Below, one piece after another: positions 45,197 to 52,637 of a stretch of DNA of 52,637 nt. The notes beneath the pieces were generated by a model, which did no database searches, was not told where the DNA came from, and saw only the letters and a list, made by a program, of their open reading frames with translations. The stretch lies in assembly GCA_944320775.1 (NCBI GenBank), contig CALUIV010000019.1:1-52637 (forward strand). The letters are read 5' to 3'. This DNA is from an uncultured Paraprevotella sp. (GTDB lineage Bacteria; Bacteroidota; Bacteroidia; Bacteroidales; Bacteroidaceae). A program made the position numbers and the translations under genes. How positions within the stretch are numbered: position 1 is the first letter of the stretch; each line of letters starts with the position of its first letter.

Positions 45197-45871
45197 TCAG
45201 AACCTCCGCAGTATCCCGTCCAACGTATGTTCCGGCACATCCGGTAAAATCATCCTGAAGTGACTCAGCAAGCGTTCGTGGGATTCTTCGGGGGTTCGTT
45301 CTGTACGACAAGCATCCCGGCCAAAAAGCTTTTCGGGCGTTGTCAGTAACGACCATCCCCAACCATAAGGCCGGTTATGCCGGTCGTGCGGATAAACAAA
45401 ATCTTCGGTCACGATATATCCGGCCATCTCCAGACGGGTCAGATAAGCATCAAACCTGCTCCGCATCTTCGGACCGGTAAAACCGCAGGCTGCACGCAAC
45501 TCGCGCGTAATCAGGCTGCCATATTCCTTCAGCGTGGCCAGAATCATTTCTTCGACACTTCCCTCCTCCGGCTGAGGACAAATACTGCGGCGATAATTAC
45601 AGAAATCCGGCCACCAGGCTCTACTGACAAAAGCCGCCTTACGTTTGAAGAATTTACCATAGGCACAACCGCTTTCCTGCAAAATAGGTCCTTTCCAGGA
45701 CCAGAGCGGCCATTCCCAACCGCCATCCGGAAGTTTCACATACTGGCAGTCTTCATCCATAATTTCATCGGCTGACCATCCCGGAATGCCCATCGGCAAC
45801 AAAGGCAAAAAGCCTATTTCTTCAATATAAGCCATCAGTTCCTGGCAAGAATGTAACTTCATTGTATCCAT
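45197..45871 (-). CDS. AlkZ-related winged-helix protein
   Basis: The ~224-residue protein resembles a short Bacteroidetes family related to AlkZ/YcaQ DNA glycosylases: MAYIEEIGFLPLLPMGIPGW, WEWPLWSWKGPILQESGCAY, SRAWWPDFCNYRRS, then a winged-helix segment ITRELRAACGFTGPKMRSRF and YGWGWSLLTTPEKLFGR. It is about half the length of a full YcaQ protein, so glycosylase activity is uncertain. The frame is open to 45946, but the first 25 residues are unlike the family; ATG 45871 or 45862 is likelier. Confidence 0.7.
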   Translation of the reverse strand: MDTMKLHSCQELMAYIEEIGFLPLLPMGIPGWSADEIMDEDCQYVKLPDGGWEWPLWSWKGPILQESGCAYGKFFKRKAAFVSRAWWPDFCNYRRSICPQPEEGSVEEMILATLKEYGSLITRELRAACGFTGPKMRSRFDAYLTRLEMAGYIVTEDFVYPHDRHNRPYGWGWSLLTTPEKLFGRDACRTERTPEESHERLLSHFRMILPDVPEHTLDGILRRF

Positions 45872-45949
45872 TTTTCCAACCTGCATTATTATTTCTGAAA
45901 AATACAATTCTTTATTGATACAAACAAGAAAGCAGACAGAATTCATACA

Positions 45950-45999
45950 AAAACAGTTTCGTTCTCATATCGTCAAAAATATGAGGACGAAACTGTTTT
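45950..45999. terminator. Terminator between the PatB-type and AlkZ-related genes
   Basis: AAAACAGTTTCGT-t-CTCATAT pairs with ATATGAG-g-ACGAAACTGTTTT over a short loop. On the minus strand it follows the C-S lyase gene. Confidence 0.8.
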
Positions 46000-46022
46000 A
46001 AATATTCAAGCCGGAGCCGATT

Positions 46023-47192
46023 TTATTTCTTCCGGTCTTGATAGAACTTCAGGAAGCGGTTGAGTCCTTCTTCCAAAGTCACGCGCGGACAAGCCAGATT
46101 CCAACGCAGGAAACCGTCACCCTCCGGACCATACATAGTACCCGCATTCAGCCACAACTGATAATCGCGCTTCAGCTGTTCGATCATCTCATTAGAAGTC
46201 ATATGCAGCACCTGGCAGTCCAACCAACCCAAATAAGTACCTTCAAGCGGTACCAGATAAAGGTCGGGCATCTCGCGTTCCACAAAATCCTTCATGAAGA
46301 GGTAATTGTCATAGATATACGCATTCAACTCATCCAGCCAGTCCTCGCTTTCATTGTAAGCGGCTATCAAAGCCTCAACCGCAAAACAATTCAGACTCGA
46401 AATGTCCATTCCATGAAGCACGGCCTCGATTTTATCGTGTACCTCCTTGTTCGGTGCAAAAATATTGGCCACCTGGAAACCGGCCAGATTGAATGCCTTG
46501 CTCGGCGATGCACAAAAGGCAGAATGCATGCGGAGTTCTTCCGAGAGCGATGCAAAAGGTGTATATTCAAATCCCGGCGACATCAGTTCACAATGGATTT
46601 CGTCGGACAGGATAAACACATTGTTACGCATACAAATCTCACCCATACGGAGCAATTCTTCGCGGGTCCATACACGGCCAGCCGGATTGTGCGGGTTGCA
46701 GATAATCATCATTTTGACGTTCGGGTCGGCAGCCTTACGTTCCAAATCCTCCCAGTCCACGGAGTAACGGCCGTTCTCGTAACGCAAAGGATTGGACACA
46801 AGCCGACGGTTGTTTCCCTCAATACAATTAAAGAAACAGTTATACACCGGCGGCTGGATCAAGATGCCGTCACCGGGTTTTGTCATGGCATGGATGACCG
46901 TTGCAATAGCCGGCACCACACCAATGGTATACAGAATCCATTCGCGCTCGACGTGCACTTTATGGCGACGGTCGAACCAATTGATAATGGCATCATAAAA
47001 AGCATCGGGAATATGTGCATAACCGAAAACGCCCTGAGCCAGACGACGCTCTACTGCTTCCTTGATTTTCGGTGCCAGACGGAAATCCATATCGGCAATC
47101 CACATAGGCAACATTGCTGCACTCGAATCTGTGTCCCATTTAATGGAATTACTTCCACGACGAGGAATCACTTCGTCAAAATTGTATTTCAT
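46023..47192 (-). CDS. PatB/MalY-type PLP-dependent C-S lyase (cystathionine beta-lyase)
   Basis: The 389-residue fold-type I aminotransferase-like enzyme starts MKYNFDEVIPRRGSNSIKWD. It has WIADMDFRLAPKIKEAV, ICNPHNPAGRVWTREEL, ILSDEIHCELM and CASPSKAFNLAGFQVANI, where the lysine in SPSKAFN binds pyridoxal phosphate. The family cleaves cystathionine or cysteine conjugates to release thiols or sulphide. Single gene with a following terminator; a near-consensus TAATATTG lies upstream. Confidence 0.92.
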   Translation of the reverse strand: MKYNFDEVIPRRGSNSIKWDTDSSAAMLPMWIADMDFRLAPKIKEAVERRLAQGVFGYAHIPDAFYDAIINWFDRRHKVHVEREWILYTIGVVPAIATVIHAMTKPGDGILIQPPVYNCFFNCIEGNNRRLVSNPLRYENGRYSVDWEDLERKAADPNVKMMIICNPHNPAGRVWTREELLRMGEICMRNNVFILSDEIHCELMSPGFEYTPFASLSEELRMHSAFCASPSKAFNLAGFQVANIFAPNKEVHDKIEAVLHGMDISSLNCFAVEALIAAYNESEDWLDELNAYIYDNYLFMKDFVEREMPDLYLVPLEGTYLGWLDCQVLHMTSNEMIEQLKRDYQLWLNAGTMYGPEGDGFLRWNLACPRVTLEEGLNRFLKFYQDRKK

Positions 47193-47566
47193 AAGTTTTT
47201 ATTAATTATTTAGGTTTTCTACCACAATATTACAAATTAATATGGAGATAGACGTCTATTGAAGCACTTTTTCTAATTCAGTTCCTTTTCTTTCCGTCTC
47301 ACAACAGAAACCAAATGTAATCCTTCTGAATCATATGAAACAGCTAAGCATACAAGACAGACGAATCTGATAAACAAATACTGCATTTTTGCAGTTATTT
47401 AGAACTTTTTGACTTTTAGCTAAATTTTGTTACGCAATCATTCTTTCCTTTCTTAAAAGACCAGCTAACAGGCATCAGGCGGTTTAACAATAATTATGCA
47501 GCAGCTTTATAATGTTCCAATGAAACCATTTATCTTTGGCTTTAGAAATATTCATAACGTGTCATT
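47193..47566. other. Intergenic region with a small palindrome
   Basis: About 370 bases without a recognisable gene. The one notable feature is ACTGCA-TTTT-TGCAGT (47380-47395), a perfect 6-bp hairpin with T-rich surroundings, possibly a weak terminator or operator. No clear promoter box was found for the gene at 47567. Confidence 0.4.
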
Positions 47567-47803
47567 ATGGAAAGTGATCATAAACGAACCAGAATATTAA
47601 GTCTCATCGGGACAATTATGTTGGTTTCAATCATCTTTTTGGGCTTTTTTGCGGTTCCTGTCGGAATTACGTTATCTTCCTTGGTTGGCCTCATCTACGG
47701 TATCCGGACTAAAGACCAGAAATTCCGGAAATGGTCCACCATTTTTCTGGTCATCGGTCTGCTGTGTTGTATCTATTTTTTCATGAATCTTCAAAGTATG
47801 TAA
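47567..47803 (+). CDS. Small two-helix membrane protein of unknown function
   Basis: The 78-residue protein has a basic N-terminus (ESDHKRTR) and two hydrophobic helices (LIGTIMLVSIIFLGFFAVPV and IFLVIGLLCCIYFFMNL) joined by a basic loop GIRTKDQKFRKW. The composition and start codon look like a real gene. I recognise no family. Confidence 0.55.
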   Translation: MESDHKRTRILSLIGTIMLVSIIFLGFFAVPVGITLSSLVGLIYGIRTKDQKFRKWSTIFLVIGLLCCIYFFMNLQSM

Positions 47804-47825
47804 ATGGGATCACGAACTGATATTT

Positions 47826-47866
47826 ACGAGATGGGCAACTCGTTGTCACGAGATGACCAACTCGTT
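47826..47866. repeat. Tandem palindromic 19-mers, same type as the 20372-20429 hairpin
   Basis: ACGAGATGGGCAACTCGTT (47826-47844) and ACGAGATGACCAACTCGTT (47848-47866) agree at 17 of 19 positions. Each is an imperfect palindrome and the two can also pair with each other. They lie 22 bases after the stop of the small membrane protein gene and may terminate it. Confidence 0.55.
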
Positions 47867-48108
47867 CAAAGCAGTTTACCATCTCATTTCGCAGTAATTA
47901 ACTTTCTAAGAATCAGTCTATAATACAACAGCTACAGGATTTATTTTTGTTGATTTTTTCTAAATATAAAAAAGACACATCCGCCGGAAAAGATATAAAA
48001 TTATAACAGACGAAGAAGGATTACTAACAATTATTTATAAAAACGATGAACGTAAATTAAAAGATTAATGATCTTTTCAGAATTATTCTGAATATCCTGC
48101 TCATAACA
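47867..48108. other. Intergenic stretch with a possible coding remnant
   Basis: Bases 47970-48068 (plus strand) are open without an ATG and read RYKIITDEEGLLTIIYKNDE to KLKD-stop, which looks protein-like. It may be the C-terminus of a decayed gene that preceded the small membrane protein gene at 48109. Confidence 0.25.
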
Positions 48109-48282
48109 ATGGCTATCTCCAGCCTGATTCAGGCATTCAATGGTGAACGAACAATTTCGGCTATATGTTTTCATTTGTTGATTGTGGTTTTATGTGTTTT
48201 TAGTGTATTAAACAAGAAATACAGATATGTTGGAACATCCATCCTGTTACTCCTGATCATCGCTGCCTATCTTATCCTATAA
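48109..48282 (+). CDS. Small two-helix membrane protein
   Basis: A 57-residue frame, MAISSLIQAFNGERTISAIC, has two hydrophobic segments (ICFHLLIVVLCVFSVL and SILLLLIIAAYLIL) around a KKYRY loop. The same frame continues upstream as hydrophobic LFRIILNILLIT before a stop, so the true start could be a non-ATG codon or the N-terminus may be frameshifted. It ends 12 bases before the DUF4932 gene and may be co-transcribed with it. Confidence 0.45.
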   Translation: MAISSLIQAFNGERTISAICFHLLIVVLCVFSVLNKKYRYVGTSILLLLIIAAYLIL

Positions 48283-48294
48283 ATATTAAGTCAA

Positions 48295-49392
48295 ATGAAA
48301 AAATATATATTCTTTATACTACTGTCTGTTATATGCTTTCACACAAAAGCACAGTCTGTAACTCCGCAGGTAAATGAACAAGTAGAATTGATGAGTATCC
48401 TGTCCCGTATGGCCGGATTTCCGGAATATCGCATGGACATTGGTGGTCAATACATTAAGGATATGGACAATTATTTTAAGGATCACACCGAACATCCGGC
48501 AGTGCTGTATATGAAAGAACTTAGGAAAGCATATGGCATTTCTTTTGATGCGGTCATGTCTATGGCCATACATCTGAACAATCAGAACAACACCCTTTCA
48601 TTAATAGAAGAAGATGTCCCTACCCTGGAAAAAAGATGGAAGGAAGTAGACAAGGAAGAATTTCTATCCCACCTCAACAAATTCTATAAAGATACCAAAT
48701 TCAAGGAGTTTTTCAATGCTCATCAAAGCCTTTACGAAAAAGGCATAAAATCTTATCAGGAAAATGTCATCAGACATTTTAATCAGAACTGGTATTCCGA
48801 ATTCTACGGCAAGGAACCTCAGGAAACTTTTTCTGTTATCATCGGTTTCTGTAATGGAGGTGGGAACTATGGAGTAAACCGACAAATAAAAGGTCAGAAG
48901 AAAGAAGTGTTTGCCATCGTAGGCTATTATGTTGACGAACGGGATACCCCCATGTACAACAAAGAATATCTGCCAACGCTCATCCATGAATTCAACCATT
49001 CGTTCATCAATTATCTGCTTGATGAGAAACACTATCCCGATCATACGAAGGAGCTGGAACCGGCTGCAACAGAACTATTCCGATCTTCCCAATGGGCCAT
49101 GTCGAAACAGGCATACGGAAACTGGAAGACCATGATTAATGAATCGCTTGTCCGCGCAGCCGTCATCTGCTATATGCTGGATATGGATTACGATTTAGCA
49201 ACAATTGAAAATGAACTTTCTGAACAGATACAACGCAATTTCAGATGGATGCCGGAATTGGTCAGCCTACTTCGGAAATACGAAAAGAAACAACAGAAAT
49301 ATATAACCTTTGAAAATTTCTATCCGAATATCATGGATTTCTTCCAAGAATATGCCAGAAGAGACAAAAAACAGTATAAAGTATTAAAATAA
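48295..49392 (+). CDS. DUF4932 exported protein, candidate zinc metalloprotease
   Basis: The 365-residue protein has a signal peptide (MKKYIFFILLSVICFHTKAQ). The mature part contains LPTLIHEFNHSFINYLLDE, an HExxH zinc motif near residue 228, followed about 50 residues later by MINESLVRAAVICYMLD, which could supply the third ligand. This matches DUF4932. The family is not biochemically defined, but the motif supports a periplasmic or surface metalloprotease. The flanking genes are a small membrane protein upstream and a TetR regulator 132 bases downstream. Confidence 0.8.
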   Translation: MKKYIFFILLSVICFHTKAQSVTPQVNEQVELMSILSRMAGFPEYRMDIGGQYIKDMDNYFKDHTEHPAVLYMKELRKAYGISFDAVMSMAIHLNNQNNTLSLIEEDVPTLEKRWKEVDKEEFLSHLNKFYKDTKFKEFFNAHQSLYEKGIKSYQENVIRHFNQNWYSEFYGKEPQETFSVIIGFCNGGGNYGVNRQIKGQKKEVFAIVGYYVDERDTPMYNKEYLPTLIHEFNHSFINYLLDEKHYPDHTKELEPAATELFRSSQWAMSKQAYGNWKTMINESLVRAAVICYMLDMDYDLATIENELSEQIQRNFRWMPELVSLLRKYEKKQQKYITFENFYPNIMDFFQEYARRDKKQYKVLK

Positions 49393-49488
49393 TACGTCCT
49401 ATTTGGTATATCGCTCTGAAAATAGATGATATTTGTTATGTTTTTCTCAGAAAAAGAACAAATAATTTGTTGCGCAATTCCTGTTTTT

Positions 49489-49509
49489 GTAATTTTATAC
49501 ACAAATTAC
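49489..49509. promoter_or_regulatory. Inverted repeat, probable TetR operator
   Basis: GTAATTT-N7-AAATTAC is a perfect 7-7-7 inverted repeat ending 15 bases before the TetR start codon, where an autoregulatory operator would lie. Confidence 0.55.
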
Positions 49510-49524
49510 CAAACTATCTGACCG

Positions 49525-50133
49525 ATGAACAAGAATAACAGGATGGAGCATTTATATGCCGTGGCTTTTAAGTTGTTTCTTATGAAGCGTTACGATGCAG
49601 TCAGCATTTCAGACATAGAAAAAGAGTCTGGTATGACCCGGGGTGCAATCACCTATTACAGCAAGGACAAAAGAGGCCTGTTTTACAATGTCGTACGTCA
49701 TTACCTGATCGACACCCAAAATCCGGAACTTAAAATACAAAAACAAGATTGTGAAAGCCTCGGCGATTTCATTGAAGAATATGTACGAAGTTGTCAGGAA
49801 ACCATGGCTAAGCTTCAAAAAATCGACACGACGATAGAAAACGGGAGTCGAGCTTATATGGCTCTGATTCTGCAAATCTGCGACTTTTTTCCGGATTTAC
49901 ACCTGCAATACCTTGAAAACCGCAACAAGGAACTGCTGATATGGACCGAGGTGATCCAGGGAGCCATCAGTCACAAAGAAATCAAAGAAGATATTAACGT
50001 CATATCCACGGCAAAACTGTTTATGAATGTTTTCTACGGACAGTCCTATCTGGACGCATTAAACCCAGGGCTGAATACAACGGAATTAAAACTGCAATTC
50101 CAGAACATCTACTCATTACTCAAGAATCAATAA
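49525..50133 (+). CDS. TetR/AcrR-family transcriptional regulator
   Basis: The 202-residue protein has a TetR N-terminal DNA-binding domain: HLYAVAFKLFLMKRYDAVSI and SDIEKESGMTRGAITYYSKD, then KRGLFYNVVRHYLI. The rest is an all-helical ligand domain of unknown specificity. A perfect inverted repeat upstream suggests autoregulation. The lipoprotein gene starts just after its stop, so it may be in the same operon and be controlled by it. Confidence 0.9.
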   Translation: MNKNNRMEHLYAVAFKLFLMKRYDAVSISDIEKESGMTRGAITYYSKDKRGLFYNVVRHYLIDTQNPELKIQKQDCESLGDFIEEYVRSCQETMAKLQKIDTTIENGSRAYMALILQICDFFPDLHLQYLENRNKELLIWTEVIQGAISHKEIKEDINVISTAKLFMNVFYGQSYLDALNPGLNTTELKLQFQNIYSLLKNQ

Positions 50134-50151
50134 CCATGAAACGATATGACC

Positions 50152-51242
50152 ATGAAAAAACTATGCTATATTTTAGTTTTGTTCGTCTTAGCCTCCTGCA
50201 ACAGAAAAAGTCAGGATACCGACATTTTCAATGGAGAGATCATCAGTATTGAGGACCATGCACCGGAGAAAGAGGTAGAGTTTAAGGAACTCACATTAAA
50301 AGGTCTGAACTTTGGGTATCTTGCCATGCACGATTCCCTTGCATTTTTTATGAATCCAAAATTACAAACAAAATGGTTCCAACTATTCAATTGTCATACG
50401 CTTGACGAAGTTGGAGAATTTGTCGGAAAAGGAAACGGACATGAAGAATTCGTTGCAGTAGGACCTATCTGGAACTTCTACACAGAAAATAACGATGTGA
50501 AGACATTGATCTTTGATGCGAACAAAGAATCTGTGAGCGTTTGGAACATAACCAAAAGCCTTATGGACAGTTCGACCGTAATTGAACAGCAAATCAGACT
50601 GCCATGGAAGGAAGCAAATAACGGGGCTGTTTTAAAGAACTTTTCATGAAAAACCCGAATACCTTATATGCACAAGTATCTCCCGTCGAAATAAATGAAC
50701 GTGAGGCTACATTACCTTATTACCAGCAATGGGACCTGAAAAATGAGAAAAAGATATCAGACATACATATCTACACAAAAACAATCATCAATAAGTACAA
50801 AAAATATATACCCGAAGCTTTTTTATACTCATCCAATGCCATGAAACCCGACGGAAGCAAGATTGTACAGGCAATGTTGCATGTTCCACAATTAAACATC
50901 ATAGATACGGAAACCCGCAAGGTTGTTGCTTATCAATTGGATTACGGAATGAGTTTATCTGACTTAGAGACAAAGAAAGACCTGAAGACATACTTTGTCC
51001 GTGTGTGTGCTGATGATGACCATATATACGCCGCCTATTATGGAAACATTTGGAACGACAATGACATTCCTTGTATCAACCAAATATACATCTTCGACTG
51101 GAATGGCCAACTTGTCCGTAAAATCAACACCAAGCATTGCATCAACGAGATTGCAGTGGACGGTATTAACAAAATCCTGTATACCACATCCCCTATGGAT
51201 GAAAAGTTGTATTACATCAAAACGAACGAACTGACAGAATAA
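50152..51242 (+). pseudogene. 6-bladed beta-propeller lipoprotein, split by a frameshift
   Basis: The first part (to 50649) has a lipoprotein signal, MKKLCYILVLFVLASCNRKS (lipobox LASC), and propeller-like sequence such as KWFQLFNCHTLDEVGEFVGK. It stops at TGA 50647-50649. The second part (ATG 50646 to 51242) continues the same fold: QVSPVEINEREATLPYYQQW, ISDIHIYTKT, IPEAFLYSSNAMKPDG. Adding one T to the four-T run at 50641-50644 joins them as KNFFMKNPNTLYAQV, giving about 365 residues, close to the intact neighbour at 51460. The two halves overlap by ATGA, so separate translation is not excluded. Probable loss of function, slippage-controlled switching, or sequence error. Confidence 0.75.
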
Positions 51243-51336
51243 GTTCTCTGAAAGCAAAGAACAGACGGTTGAATTTCCAACCAGACAACCACCAACCAAA
51301 CTTATTCGCCCTAAACGTAAAATTACAACATAACAG

Positions 51337-51367
51337 TTGCAAAAATCTAATTATTTTCTTTTCTTTG
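51337..51367 (+). promoter_or_regulatory. Promoter candidate for the second beta-propeller gene
   Basis: TTG (51337-51339), 20-base spacer, TTTCTTTG (51360-51367), one base off the TAnnTTTG box. The leader would be about 85 bases. Confidence 0.45.
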
Positions 51368-51459
51368 CAAAAGAATAACGAGCGTTATGTAATTTAATAT
51401 CCGCTATCTGTTTATTCAAACCTGAATAAGACCCCAATGAACTAAAAAGAGATGTTTAC

Positions 51460-52635
51460 ATGAAACGGACAAAAATTATATGGTTCACATTACCAGCCTT
51501 TCTGGCCTTCATGTACTCATGTACAAAAAGTGCCGACAAATCAACCTGTCATGTGACGGTCAAATGTGATATTGACGGTTCCTGCCGAATAAACAGGCTG
51601 TCTCAGGTTTGTGACAGTGTGACCGCGATACCATTGCAACCAAATGAAAAGGCACTATTAGGAGTAATAGACAAAATTCAGATGGACGACCACCATATCT
51701 GCATCTTAAGCAACAACAAATGCTTCATATACGACTCCGAAGGGCATTTCAAGAATCTAATAGACAAAATGGGGCATGCAAAATTTGAATACGTTTATAT
51801 TGATGATATTTGTCTGACATCAGGCAACATCATATTGGCAGATGCGCAATCAAAAAAGATCTTGGTATTTTCCCAAAACGGCAAACCCCTTGAAGAAATT
51901 AAAGTCGACTTCTTTCCCGAACGCATTATGGCTGTAAATGATTCTATCGTAGCGGTCAGTTGTGGTGGGAATCAAGGAAGTCGTTTGATCGTGTATCACA
52001 TCAAGAACAGAAAAGTGCTACAAGAACATTTTGAATATGACGACAGGTTTTTATGGCCTATTCCCCAAACATTCGTAAAATCTGCTCAAGGAGTTTTATA
52101 CAAACAGCCATATTCTAATATTTATTACAGTATTGCTCCCCAAGGAAATGTTGCCAAGGCCTATTGTATTGACTTCGGCAAATACCGGTTCAGCGCCGCT
52201 GATCTAAAAGAAACAGATTTGCTCGGAAACAAGATATTGCAAGACTCAAAAGGAAATGCACAGATTCTTCGTTTGTTAGAAACAAAACACTATTTTTGTG
52301 TGGAGTTTGTATGCACAAGATTGTCAGAAGACGGTCAATTTATAATTTTAGTCAATAAGACAACCAATAAATGTCTGTTGCTGGACAGTGAGACTTATAA
52401 AGATGACTTGTTGCATGGTAATTATCGCGTCTTGCCTGATTTTTCAGAATCATACGGCGAAAGTTTTGTTGGTGTCATAGACCCGCAATTATGGAAGGAA
52501 AACTTAAAGAAAGAAGGTACGCCGATAAAGGACAAAAATGATCTTAAACTGACGTCCGTATTGCAGCACTGCGATGATTTAACCCCGATCATATGTGTTT
52601 ATCACATAAAACAGGAAATTTCCGCTCAAAATTAA
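51460..52635 (+). CDS. 6-bladed beta-propeller lipoprotein
   Basis: The 391-residue protein has a lipoprotein signal (IWFTLPAFLAFMYSC, Cys 21) and repeating beta-propeller blades: DKIQMDDHHICILSNNKCFI, YVYIDDICLTSGNIILADAQ, KILVFSQNGKPLEEI and INDSIV-type strands. This is the Bacteroidetes 6-bladed beta-propeller (NHL-like) lipoprotein family, often encoded in tandem. Ligand unknown. Complete: it ends with TAA at 52633-52635, two bases before the window ends. Confidence 0.85.
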   Translation: MKRTKIIWFTLPAFLAFMYSCTKSADKSTCHVTVKCDIDGSCRINRLSQVCDSVTAIPLQPNEKALLGVIDKIQMDDHHICILSNNKCFIYDSEGHFKNLIDKMGHAKFEYVYIDDICLTSGNIILADAQSKKILVFSQNGKPLEEIKVDFFPERIMAVNDSIVAVSCGGNQGSRLIVYHIKNRKVLQEHFEYDDRFLWPIPQTFVKSAQGVLYKQPYSNIYYSIAPQGNVAKAYCIDFGKYRFSAADLKETDLLGNKILQDSKGNAQILRLLETKHYFCVEFVCTRLSEDGQFIILVNKTTNKCLLLDSETYKDDLLHGNYRVLPDFSESYGESFVGVIDPQLWKENLKKEGTPIKDKNDLKLTSVLQHCDDLTPIICVYHIKQEISAQN

Positions 52636-52637
52636 AT

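Noticed and set aside
46038-47213. 391-codon plus-strand frame opposite the C-S lyase gene
   Set aside because: Antisense shadow with no recognisable motifs; the minus-strand protein is a clear PLP enzyme.
1-52637. CRISPR arrays, rRNA genes, replication origin
   Set aside because: No regularly spaced repeats, rRNA-like sequence or origin-type repeat clusters were seen.

Overview
The window looks like chromosomal DNA of a gut Bacteroidales bacterium. Three things point there. Many genes carry the Bacteroidetes promoter box TAnnTTTG (for example TATATTTG or TATCTTTG) shortly before the start codon, and Shine-Dalgarno sequences are mostly absent. The families DUF4301, DUF4488, DUF4932, FeoB-associated Cys-rich protein, 6-bladed beta-propeller lipoproteins and BACON/M60 peptidases are typical of the phylum. 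A steroid 5-alpha-reductase / old-yellow-enzyme / short-chain dehydrogenase cluster matches the layout reported for Parabacteroides merdae and Odoribacteraceae. Parabacteroides is therefore my best guess, but it is an inference.

Bases 1-6170 are an accessory, decaying region. It holds an incoming partial gene, a 5'-truncated retropepsin-like protease overlapping an XRE regulator broken by a stop codon, a DUF1810-ADP-ribosylglycohydrolase fusion, a membrane protein with a linalool-dehydratase-like barrel, and a graveyard of remnants: an M23 peptidase tail, a frameshifted GNAT and a SatD-like N-terminus. The SatD remnant still has an intact promoter and two 23-bp operator-like repeats.

Bases 6171-9672 (minus strand) are a four-gene operon: steroid 5-alpha-reductase family protein, OYE family reductase, SDR and DUF4112. 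The first three make a plausible secondary bile acid / steroid module (5AR, 5BR, 3beta-HSDH). Bases 9778-16487 carry an AddAB-type helicase-nuclease pair and a PH-domain protein. Bases 16643-20045 hold a nitrous-oxide-promoter-family protein and pflA-pflB. Bases 20448-24568 are a secreted LRR protein plus M60 mucinase-like operon.

Bases 24733-39316 are core metabolism and translation: GNAT, lysS, gpsA, pgi, a HAD phosphatase, DUF4488, a YrpB-type flavoenzyme, tilS, a FeoB-associated protein, two identical tRNA-Cys genes, a RelA/SpoT homologue with a degenerate hydrolase site, DUF4301 and purT. PurT uses formate, which PflB makes.

Bases 39481-42711 are a copper module: CopA with metal-binding domains at both ends, and an AraC-type regulator carrying its own HMA-like domain. 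Bases 42855-44367 are a degenerate IS256-family element with 26-bp imperfect inverted repeats, an 8-bp near-perfect target duplication and a possible internal small RNA. The remainder holds a small lipoprotein, DUF4234, an AlkZ-related protein, a PatB-type C-S lyase, small membrane proteins, a DUF4932 metalloprotease candidate, a TetR regulator with a likely operator, a frameshifted beta-propeller lipoprotein and an intact paralogue.
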